This document shows positions 8,459 to 15,701 of a stretch of 64,000 nt of DNA, in pieces. Within the stretch, counting starts at the first letter, position 1. The number at the start of each line of letters is the position of its first letter. Both the position numbers and the translations under genes were made by a program. This DNA comes from Arthrobacter sp. D5-1 (GTDB taxonomy: Bacteria; Actinomycetota; Actinomycetes; Actinomycetales; Micrococcaceae). The DNA is taken from NCBI RefSeq assembly GCF_017357425.1, contig NZ_CP014571.1, forward strand, positions 1,302,001 to 1,366,000, in the 5' to 3' direction. Below the pieces are notes generated by a model that worked only from the letters and a program-made list of their open reading frames with translations, had not been told where the DNA came from and ran no database searches.

Positions 8459-9223
8459 ATGACTTTCCCCGCAGAACGCACAGCAATTGTCACCGGCGCC
8501 GTTTCCGAGCGCGGCATCGGCCGTGCCACCGTGAATTACCTGGCTGCCCAAGGGTGGAACATCGGCATCATCGACCTTGATGACGCCGCATGCAAGATCG
8601 CAGCCAAAGAGATCGCCGCCGAATATGGCGTCCAGGCCCATGGCGTTGGTGCCAACGTGGCCAGCGAAGCCGAGGTCCGCGCCGCCATTGACGAGCTTGA
8701 AAAGGAACTGCCGCAGATTGTTGCGCTGGCCAACGTTGCCGGAGTCAGCTCGCCTGTTGGCTATCTGGAACTCGAACCTGCCGAGTGGGACCGGGTCCTG
8801 AACATCAACCTCAACGGCGTCCACTACGCCACCCGCCGTGTGGCCGAGTCCATGGTCAAGAACCGCATCGGCCGCATCGTGAACATTTCCTCCGTGTCCG
8901 CTCAACGCGGCGGCGGCACGTTTTCCAAGACCCCGTACTCCGTGGCCAAGGCCGGCGTCATTGGCCTGACCCGCGCAACGGCCAGGGAGCTCGGCGAATA
9001 CGACATCACCGTCAACGCCATTTCTCCGGGCCCCATCGACACCGACATCATGGGTGGCACGCTGAGCCAGGAACGCAAGGATGAACTCACCAAGGACCTT
9101 GTGGTGAACCGCGTGGGCTCCACCCGTGACATCGCAGCCGCTATCGCCTTCCTCATCAGCGAGGACTCCGGATACATCTCCGGCCAGACGCTGAATGTGG
9201 ATGGCGGACTGTACATGCACTAG
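8459..9223 (+). CDS. SDR family oxidoreductase, probable tetritol/ketose dehydrogenase
   Basis: A 254-residue classical short-chain dehydrogenase with ATG 8459 after CAGGAGAAG. The cofactor motif TGAVSERGIG (12-21), NVAG near 92-95, catalytic Ser near 144-145, and Tyr160/Lys164 in YSVAK are all present, as is a C-terminal SGQTLNVDGG. Asp39 after the second strand suggests NAD(H) preference. In analogous operons an SDR oxidises threitol or erythritol to erythrulose, which the kinase then uses. The operon position supports that role, but stereochemistry cannot be read from sequence. Confidence 0.9.
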   Translation: MTFPAERTAIVTGAVSERGIGRATVNYLAAQGWNIGIIDLDDAACKIAAKEIAAEYGVQAHGVGANVASEAEVRAAIDELEKELPQIVALANVAGVSSPVGYLELEPAEWDRVLNINLNGVHYATRRVAESMVKNRIGRIVNISSVSAQRGGGTFSKTPYSVAKAGVIGLTRATARELGEYDITVNAISPGPIDTDIMGGTLSQERKDELTKDLVVNRVGSTRDIAAAIAFLISEDSGYISGQTLNVDGGLYMH

Positions 9224-9229
9224 GCCCTC

Positions 9230-9322
9230 ATGCGGACCTGGACTCGAGAACGCAAGATCTACCTTGCCGTGGGCGTCCTTGCCTGCGCCGTGGGCCTGGT
9301 GCTCATTTTCTTCCCGCGCTGA
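9230..9322 (+). CDS. Predicted 30-residue membrane microprotein
   Basis: An unbroken 31-codon frame starts at ATG 9230, six bases after the SDR stop, and ends at TGA 9320-9322. The peptide starts with a charged MRTWTRERK segment. It continues with an uninterrupted stretch of about 18 hydrophobic residues and ends FFPR, so it looks like a single-pass transmembrane helix with positive N-terminus inside. No clear ribosome binding site is present; translational coupling to the SDR gene could drive it. It sits immediately before the transporter gene, which suggests a small accessory subunit. Chance cannot be excluded for so short a frame. Confidence 0.5.
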   Translation: MRTWTRERKIYLAVGVLACAVGLVLIFFPR

Positions 9323-9386
9323 CCGCGCCTGTGCGCGGTTGACCGCGCTGCACTGGTTATTTCCTGTCACTCAAAGAGGAGTTTCA

Positions 9387-10736
9387 ATGTCTGTTGCCAC
9401 CAATTCCACCAAGGAGTTGCTGGACACGCCGGTCCTCAAATCGGCGATCTCCAAAGCTTCGCGGCGACTCATGCCGATGCTCGTCATCCTCTACGTGGTG
9501 GCCTTCCTGGACCGCACCAATGTTGGCTTCGCCGAAGCAGCGCTGGAAGTGGACAGGGGCATCACCGCCGGGGCTTACGCCCTGGGTGCCGGCATTTTCT
9601 TCATCGGCTACGCCCTGTTCGAGATTCCCAGCAACCTGCTGCTCACCAAATTTGGTGCCAAGGTGTGGCTGGCCCGCATCGCCATCACGTGGGGCATCGT
9701 CTCTGCGTGCTTCGCGTTCGTCCAGGGTGAAACGTCCTTCATCATCCTCCGGTTCCTGCTGGGCGTCACCGAAGCCGGTCTGTTCCCCGGCGTCATCATG
9801 TTCCTGGCGGCTTGGTTCCCCAACAAGGTTCGTGTGAAGATGTTCGCCATCTTCTACCTGGCCCAGCCTTTCTCCCAGATGATGGGTGCACCCCTGTCCG
9901 GCTGGCTCATCAACATCGGCGACCAGGTTCCGGGCGTCGCAGGCTGGCAGGTGATGTTCTTCGTTGAGGGCATGCTCGCCGTCCTGGCCGGTATTGCCGC
10001 CTACTTCTTCCTCATCAACAGTCCCCAGGATGCCAAGTTCCTGACCAAGGAAGAGAAACGGGCTTTGTCCGATGTCATGGCGCTCGAAGATACCGTGAAG
10101 GAGGAATCCGGCCCTCGTGGCGTCCTTGCCTCCATGCGTAACGGCCGGGTCTGGTACTTCACGGTCATCTACTTCTGCCTGCAGGTGGCCGTGTATGGCG
10201 TGACGTTCTACCTGCCACAGCAGGTGGCGCAGCTGACCGGGCAAAAGGTGGGCATCGCCGTCGGACTCCTCGCAGCCATCCCGTGGTTCTTCGGCATCTT
10301 CGCCTGCTACTTCATCGGCAAGGCAGCCAACACCGTGGCGCGCCGCCGTCGCTGGGGTACAGCATTGTTCATCTCCACGGGCCTGTGCATCTTTGGTTCC
10401 GCGTGGGCCGGTGCCAACCAAATGCCGGCCCTGGGCATCATCTTCATCACCCTCGCGGTGTGCAGCTTCCTGTCCACCGGCCCCATTTGCTGGTCATATC
10501 CGACGGCGTTCCTCACCGGAACTGCCGCGGCCGCCGGTATCGGCCTGATCAACTCCCTCGGAAACCTGGGTGGTTTCGTGGCGCCGATCCTGCGGACTAC
10601 GGTCAACCAGGTCACGGCCTCGGACACCGGAACCATGGGTGTCTACGCCTTGGGTGTCCTGCCGTTCCTGGCTGCGCTGCTGATGTTCGGTACGAAGCGT
10701 TTCAGCAACAAGGCCGACGAACTGCTGGAGAAATAG
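9387..10736 (+). CDS. MFS transporter, anion:cation symporter (ACS) family
   Basis: A 449-residue membrane protein starting at ATG 9387 with AAAGAGGAG upstream; an in-frame extension back to 9195 would overlap the SDR and is rejected. It shows the ACS hallmark AFLDRTNVGFAEAAL after the first membrane helix and IPSNLLLTKFGAKVWLARIAITWG in helices 2-3. About 12 hydrophobic segments and a central hydrophilic loop follow (about 205-245). Family members (ExuT, GarP, phthalate and tartrate carriers) import sugar acids or small organic anions with protons. That hints the operon's true substrate may be a C4 sugar acid or a related compound rather than a neutral polyol. Confidence 0.9.
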   Translation: MSVATNSTKELLDTPVLKSAISKASRRLMPMLVILYVVAFLDRTNVGFAEAALEVDRGITAGAYALGAGIFFIGYALFEIPSNLLLTKFGAKVWLARIAITWGIVSACFAFVQGETSFIILRFLLGVTEAGLFPGVIMFLAAWFPNKVRVKMFAIFYLAQPFSQMMGAPLSGWLINIGDQVPGVAGWQVMFFVEGMLAVLAGIAAYFFLINSPQDAKFLTKEEKRALSDVMALEDTVKEESGPRGVLASMRNGRVWYFTVIYFCLQVAVYGVTFYLPQQVAQLTGQKVGIAVGLLAAIPWFFGIFACYFIGKAANTVARRRRWGTALFISTGLCIFGSAWAGANQMPALGIIFITLAVCSFLSTGPICWSYPTAFLTGTAAAAGIGLINSLGNLGGFVAPILRTTVNQVTASDTGTMGVYALGVLPFLAALLMFGTKRFSNKADELLEK

Positions 10737-10739
10737 GGC

Positions 10740-11549
10740 GTGAACCTGCCTGCTTTCCCTTCTGCTGCGGACTCTGCGAAGGACGCCGCGCTGGACACGG
10801 TATTCATTGGCGTCAGCACCAAGATGTACATGGGCTACGGGCAGAGCTTGGCGTGGCTGGAGCAATTGGTGGCAGAAGCAGACGCCCGCCCGGCCCTCGC
10901 GGCCGGGCGGGTGGTCCCGTTCGTGATCCCGTCGCATCCGGTGTTGCCCGCAGCGGCGCATATGCTTCACGGCACGTCACTGGTCTTGGGCGCTCAGAAC
11001 TGTGGCTGGGCCGATGGGCCGTGGACAGGTGAGGTGTCACCGTCCATGCTCGCTGAGCTTGGAGTGGGATTGGTGGAAATCGGTCACGCTGAGCGGCGGC
11101 GCTACTTTGCCGAAGATGAGGCGATGATCGCTCTCAAGGTCAGTGCAGCCGTCGATGCCGGGCTGACTCCGCTGCTGTGTGTGGGAGAGTCCGAGATGCT
11201 GGAACCGGAGGCAGCCGCGGACACGGTACTCGGGCAGATCAAAGCCGCAGTGTCCGGCGACTGGTCCCTTGCCTCAAAGCTTGTCATCGCCTACGAGCCC
11301 GTCTGGGCGATCGGCGCTCCTGAGCCTGCCTCAGCGGCATATGTTTCGCGGGTCGTCGGTAGCTTGCGTTCGGTGCTTGCCCGGCACGCGCTGGCCGGGC
11401 TTCCCATCATTTATGGCGGGTCGGCGAAACCCGGCTTGTTGCCGCAACTGGACGGGGTTTCCGGGCTTTTCCTTGGCCGCTTCGCGCACGACGCCAGCAA
11501 CTTCGGCCGGGTCCTGGACGAAGCTCTGGATATCACCAGCCGTTCTTAG
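10740..11549 (+). CDS. lerI: Triosephosphate-isomerase-like protein, probable L-erythrulose-1-phosphate isomerase
   Basis: A 269-residue TIM-barrel enzyme starting at GTG 10740, three bases after the transporter stop. The catalytic set is intact: Lys28 in GVSTKMYMG (housekeeping TIM has NWKMN), His116 in IGHAERR and Glu186 in AYEPVWAIG. The phosphate-binding IIYGGSAKP is also present. The divergent Lys motif and the operon with a DhaKL kinase match the EryH/LerI group, which converts L-erythrulose-1-phosphate to D-erythrulose-4-phosphate. Its stop codon overlaps the convergent helicase gene's stop. A glycolytic tpiA role is unlikely in this context. Confidence 0.86.
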   Translation: MNLPAFPSAADSAKDAALDTVFIGVSTKMYMGYGQSLAWLEQLVAEADARPALAAGRVVPFVIPSHPVLPAAAHMLHGTSLVLGAQNCGWADGPWTGEVSPSMLAELGVGLVEIGHAERRRYFAEDEAMIALKVSAAVDAGLTPLLCVGESEMLEPEAAADTVLGQIKAAVSGDWSLASKLVIAYEPVWAIGAPEPASAAYVSRVVGSLRSVLARHALAGLPIIYGGSAKPGLLPQLDGVSGLFLGRFAHDASNFGRVLDEALDITSRS

Positions 11550-14500
11550 AGGGCCGCTCGCTGGCAGAGGGCCACGAAACCGCCGAGGTTTTCGAGGCCT
11601 TCCGGATGGGTCGGCAGGTAGTTGGTCAGTTCAGGCGAACGCACGACGACGGCACGCCACTGACCGCGCGACACCGCCACGTTGATCCGGTTGCGGGACA
11701 GCAGGAACTCCATGCCGCGGGGAACTTCGCCGGCGGCTGATGCGGCCATGGAGACGATGACCACCGGGGCTTCCTGGCCTTGGAATTTGTCCACGGTACC
11801 TACCCGCACTGTCCTGAGGCCGGCAGACCGGAGCTCATGTTTGATGAGCTGTACCTGGGCGTTGTACGCCGCTACCACCAGGATGTCGGTTTCCTCGAGG
11901 GAGCGGCGTTCCGGGGAGTCCGAAGGGTCCAGCCATTTCAGGCCGAGGTGGGCTTGGACTTGCCGGACAACCTCAACAGCTTCTTCCTGCGAGGCAGTGG
12001 AGTTGGCGTTGTGCGTAACGTAGACACAGGAAATTCCGGGGCTCGCCCCCTCAAGTTCACGCATGGTGGCGGCAGGTGCAGCCTCGAGCCGGTTGTCGTA
12101 GGACAGCTCTGACACTGCGCTGCACAATTCCGGATGCATACGCCATGACAACGCCAGGAAGTAGCCCAGATGGGACGGCAAAGTGTTGTAGCCATCCGAC
12201 AACCAACCCAGGGCCGATTCATCAACGGGTTCCGGATGCTTGCCTTGAGTGACCTGGGGAAGCTGCTGCGGGTCACCGAGGAGCAGGAGCCGCTTAGCGG
12301 CCCGGCTGACAGCCATGGTGTTGGCCAGCGAGAACTGTCCCGCTTCATCGATGACCAGGAGATCGAGTGATCCGGCGGGGACTTCCTTGCCCACCATGGT
12401 CCACGCGGTGCCGCCGATCAGGGCGCCACCCGGCTGGGACAAGAGCTCTTCCACGTCGCCTTTGGCACAGTTGGTCCACGGCACAGGATCGTTGTGCTTG
12501 ACGTCCTTGGCCACCAGACGGGGATCAATGCCCGCCTTCTCCACGGCAGCGCAGAGCATGTTTTCCACTACGGCGTGGGACTGTGCAACGACGCCGACTT
12601 TCCACCCGTCGGCCACCAGCCTGGCCAGCACGTGGGCGCCAACATATGTCTTCCCGCTGCCGGGAGGACCCTGGACGGCCAGATAGGAATGGTCCAGGTC
12701 CTTGACCGCCGCTGTGATGGCATTGATGTAGCCATCGGGGCCGGAGGGGACTGCTGGAAGGTTGGCGAGGGTGCGCAGCCTTGGCGGCTGTCGGCGCACC
12801 AGGTCCAAGGCAGGATCCTTGGGCCAGGAAGGCAACGCCGCGCGGAGCTTGGTGGCCAATGCGGCCAACGCAGCCCGTTGCCCGGTTGTCTGAATCGGGC
12901 TGTCAGGGGTCAGCGCCATAGGGGTCTGGACGAACTCCGTGGAGTCTTTTCGAAGCTTCTCGACGATGGTGACGGACTCGAAGTCGCCCTCTTCACCGAC
13001 CTCGATAACCTCCGTCCCGCCCCAACCCGCACGGCCCAACACTGAGGATTCCTTGGCAGCAAGAGCATCCGGCAACGGAGACGCATACATTCTGAAGTAC
13101 TTCCTGCCTGGATCCAATCCCGCGCCGTCACCGGACCGGCCCAGGAGTTTGACGATCCGGGCAGGGTTGCTGCGAGGTGTTGGTTTCGCCCAGTCCTGCA
13201 GCAACTCCGAGTGGTCAACCAAGAACTGGTCGCGGGATTCGTCCCACTGCGAGGTCGGCTTTTCCAGACGGTCGAAGTGTTCCCACCAGTGCTGTTTGTC
13301 CTCGCGGCGGTGGTACCCGACGCCGGCTGCGACGATGCCGATGGCCCGGGAATCCGGGGTTGTCTGTTGCTCCACGGGCAGGCCGGCCACATAGTCGAAC
13401 AGCGCCGTCTCTTCGGGCGGTGCCTTGTACTTCTCCGGCTCGGTGTCTGGCTGTGGTTGCTCCTGCACAGGGCCGCCGGGAACGATGGATCGCTCCGCAG
13501 CACGGGCAAGCAGCCAGTTGCGCAGCTCCAGCGTCGACAAGCAGTCGTACTCGTTGTAGTCCCTGATCCCCTCGAGAATGGCGGCAGCTTGCCCGCGATC
13601 CCCATTGTCGCGGGCCGTGCAATAGTCCGCGTAGGCCACCACGGAAGCTCCGGCGTCGGTGACGTCCCCGGAGCGCAGGCGCTGGCCCATGTACAGCGGC
13701 TCAAGTTTCTTGATGCTGTAGGAGTTCTCGGAGACCCGGATGCTGTGCCGGACGGTGTCAAAGAGGTCCACCAGGACTCCTTGGCGCAGGAGGTCGTCGA
13801 CGGCCGTTTCGCCCACCACATGCGTCAGGGACAGGTTCCGCAGCGCCGTTTTCTCGTATGAGGCGTAGTGGTAAATGTGCATACCGGGATACTTGGCACG
13901 GCGCTGGGCTACGTAGTCCAGGAAGTCGACGAACGCCTGGCCTTCCTCAGCGCGTGAATGCGCCCAGAAAGGGCGGAACACAGGCTCCGTCCCGGGCGCC
14001 ACGGGATTTTCGATGACGCCGAAGAGGTACTCCAGTCCCCACTTGCCCGTGGCGGGGTCCTGCCAGAGGGGATCACCTTCGAAGTCGAAGAAGATGTCGC
14101 CCGGGTCCGGCGCGGGAAGCCTGCCGAGGGTGTTGTCCGGGAGGACGTTGTAACTGATGGCCTTGGTTTCTCCGGACTTGTCCGAGTACGTGACGGTGCC
14201 GTCAGGGCTGCCGGTACCAGTTTGCAGTTGGGCTTGCTCGCGGAGCCTCAGTTGCGTGGAGTCTCCGGTTGCCGGCATGGTGGCGAGTTGGTCGATGGTG
14301 GTGATGCCGGACTCGAGCAGCTTCTTACGGCGGCTGATGCGCATGCCCGCGACCATGAGGAGATCGCGGTGCAGTTGGACCTGTTCGGCGCAATAGTCGC
14401 AGCGGCCGCAGGCTGAGTAGCGGGAGTCGCCCCATTCCACCGGACCCGGCTCCGAGGCATGCGCAGATGTCATGCCAAGGAAGCGTTGACGCCGTTCCTT

Positions 14501-15127
14501 GAACACAGGGAGGATCTGCGAGAGGGGATGGTCGCTGTGGACCCGGTTGCCCAGCACCAGGGTGACGGTGGGATCCGGCGTGATTCCTGCTTTAAGCAGC
14601 TGGTCTCCATAGGCCGCGAGCTGCAGGAGGGCTGTGACCTTGGCATGGCGTGCCAGCTTGGTATCGAACACCGCATAAAGCCCGCCGGGCTGCTTCACCA
14701 GGAAATCGGAACGCCCGTGGAACTCACCGTCGAAGAAAGCGGCTTGAAACACCACATCCGCTCCGGAGCGCAGGGCCTCGATGGATTCCGCGTGCTTTGC
14801 CGAAAGAGTGGCGCGGTCCATCACCGTGGCGGGGACGACGTCGTAAACGCCCCTTCCGGTGGCCGCATCCCAGTGCCCGAACTTGTCTACGAACCCATCC
14901 AGTACCCGATGCTCGTGAACATCGCCAAGGGCGGCGGTACGTTCCAACATGGCGTCTGCCGCGAAGGCCGGCTTGGGCGAACGGCCGAGTTTTTCGTCGA
15001 GTTTGCGGAGAAGTTGGTACTCGCAGGTTGCTGCAATGACGAGGTCGCTGGCAGAGAAGACCAAGTCCTGCGGGGCGCCCGCCGTCTCCGGATCGAGAAA
15101 GAACACAGCGACCCACCTTCCTTCCAT
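11546..15127 (-). CDS. TM0106-type RecB-like nuclease fused to SF1 DNA/RNA helicase
   Basis: A protein of about 1193 residues; I prefer ATG 15127 (MEGRWVAVFFLDP) over an upstream start at 15187 because the family begins there. Domain order by residue: a RecB-like PD-(D/E)xK nuclease (about 60-200) with FDTKL and QLAAY, a zinc-binding cysteine cluster near 240 (CGRCDYC), and an RNase-H/PolB-like exonuclease (about 340-500) starting IFFDFEGD. An UPF1/Dna2-type SF1 helicase (about 780-1190) has Walker A GPPGSGKT near 822, DEAGQ near 927, GDPQQLPQV and VDKFQGQE. It probably acts in DNA or RNA repair; no pathway partner is adjacent. It converges on the TIM-like gene with overlapping stops. Confidence 0.9.
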   Translation of the reverse strand: MEGRWVAVFFLDPETAGAPQDLVFSASDLVIAATCEYQLLRKLDEKLGRSPKPAFAADAMLERTAALGDVHEHRVLDGFVDKFGHWDAATGRGVYDVVPATVMDRATLSAKHAESIEALRSGADVVFQAAFFDGEFHGRSDFLVKQPGGLYAVFDTKLARHAKVTALLQLAAYGDQLLKAGITPDPTVTLVLGNRVHSDHPLSQILPVFKERRQRFLGMTSAHASEPGPVEWGDSRYSACGRCDYCAEQVQLHRDLLMVAGMRISRRKKLLESGITTIDQLATMPATGDSTQLRLREQAQLQTGTGSPDGTVTYSDKSGETKAISYNVLPDNTLGRLPAPDPGDIFFDFEGDPLWQDPATGKWGLEYLFGVIENPVAPGTEPVFRPFWAHSRAEEGQAFVDFLDYVAQRRAKYPGMHIYHYASYEKTALRNLSLTHVVGETAVDDLLRQGVLVDLFDTVRHSIRVSENSYSIKKLEPLYMGQRLRSGDVTDAGASVVAYADYCTARDNGDRGQAAAILEGIRDYNEYDCLSTLELRNWLLARAAERSIVPGGPVQEQPQPDTEPEKYKAPPEETALFDYVAGLPVEQQTTPDSRAIGIVAAGVGYHRREDKQHWWEHFDRLEKPTSQWDESRDQFLVDHSELLQDWAKPTPRSNPARIVKLLGRSGDGAGLDPGRKYFRMYASPLPDALAAKESSVLGRAGWGGTEVIEVGEEGDFESVTIVEKLRKDSTEFVQTPMALTPDSPIQTTGQRAALAALATKLRAALPSWPKDPALDLVRRQPPRLRTLANLPAVPSGPDGYINAITAAVKDLDHSYLAVQGPPGSGKTYVGAHVLARLVADGWKVGVVAQSHAVVENMLCAAVEKAGIDPRLVAKDVKHNDPVPWTNCAKGDVEELLSQPGGALIGGTAWTMVGKEVPAGSLDLLVIDEAGQFSLANTMAVSRAAKRLLLLGDPQQLPQVTQGKHPEPVDESALGWLSDGYNTLPSHLGYFLALSWRMHPELCSAVSELSYDNRLEAAPAATMRELEGASPGISCVYVTHNANSTASQEEAVEVVRQVQAHLGLKWLDPSDSPERRSLEETDILVVAAYNAQVQLIKHELRSAGLRTVRVGTVDKFQGQEAPVVIVSMAASAAGEVPRGMEFLLSRNRINVAVSRGQWRAVVVRSPELTNYLPTHPEGLENLGGFVALCQRAAL

Positions 15128-15217
15128 GCCGGTTGAAATCCTTGTAGCCAAGCTATCAGCGGGCACCGACAAAATGACTTCCGGCAAAACAGCGTCGGGC
15201 CACTTTAGACTGCACCC

Positions 15218-15670
15218 ATGACCGATTCAGCCCCCACCGTGGACCCAGCCTTCGAAGCCGCCTTCCAGGCCGCACAAAAGAGCCTCAGCGAGGGCGGCAT
15301 TCCCATCGGCGCCGCGTTGGCCCGCAACGGCGTGGTGGTCGCCAGTGGCCATAACGAACGTGTCCAGCACGGCGACCCGATTGCGCACGGCGAGATGTCC
15401 GCGCTCCGGGCGGCCGGACGCCAAAAGACCTATCGCGACACCACGCTCTACACCACCCTGGCGCCCTGCGCGATGTGCACGGGAACCATCATCCAGTTCA
15501 AGATCCCGCGGGTTGTCGTGGGCGAAGCCGAGACCTTCCCCGGCGAATTCGACCTCCTGCGTTCACGTGGAGTCGAGGTGGTGGTCCTGGACGATCCCCG
15601 TTGCGTGGACATGATGCGCTCGTTCCAGGACGAGCACCCTGAACTGTGGGCAGAGGACATCGCGGAATAA
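15218..15670 (+). CDS. Cytosine deaminase of the fungal Fcy1 type
   Basis: A 150-residue zinc-dependent deaminase with the HGE motif (His57, Glu59) and PCAMC (Cys84, Cys87) of the CDA fold. The stretches around DTTLYTTLAPC, IPRVVVGE and the C-terminal WAEDI resemble yeast cytosine deaminase Fcy1 as I recall it, rather than bacterial CodA (an amidohydrolase) or TadA (HAE/PCxMC). The expected reaction is cytosine to uracil with ammonia release. It is transcribed divergently from the nuclease-helicase, 90 bases apart. Other nucleobase and nucleoside salvage enzymes are nearby at 24 kb and 26-31 kb. Guanine deaminase is a weaker alternative. Confidence 0.82.
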   Translation: MTDSAPTVDPAFEAAFQAAQKSLSEGGIPIGAALARNGVVVASGHNERVQHGDPIAHGEMSALRAAGRQKTYRDTTLYTTLAPCAMCTGTIIQFKIPRVVVGEAETFPGEFDLLRSRGVEVVVLDDPRCVDMMRSFQDEHPELWAEDIAE

Positions 15671-15701
15671 CCGTCGCCGGCTACAGAGGGTCCCTAACCA
15701 G

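Noticed and set aside
11546..11549. Possible gene fusion or frameshift between the TIM-like gene and the nuclease-helicase
   Set aside because: The genes run in opposite directions and only share overlapping stop codons.
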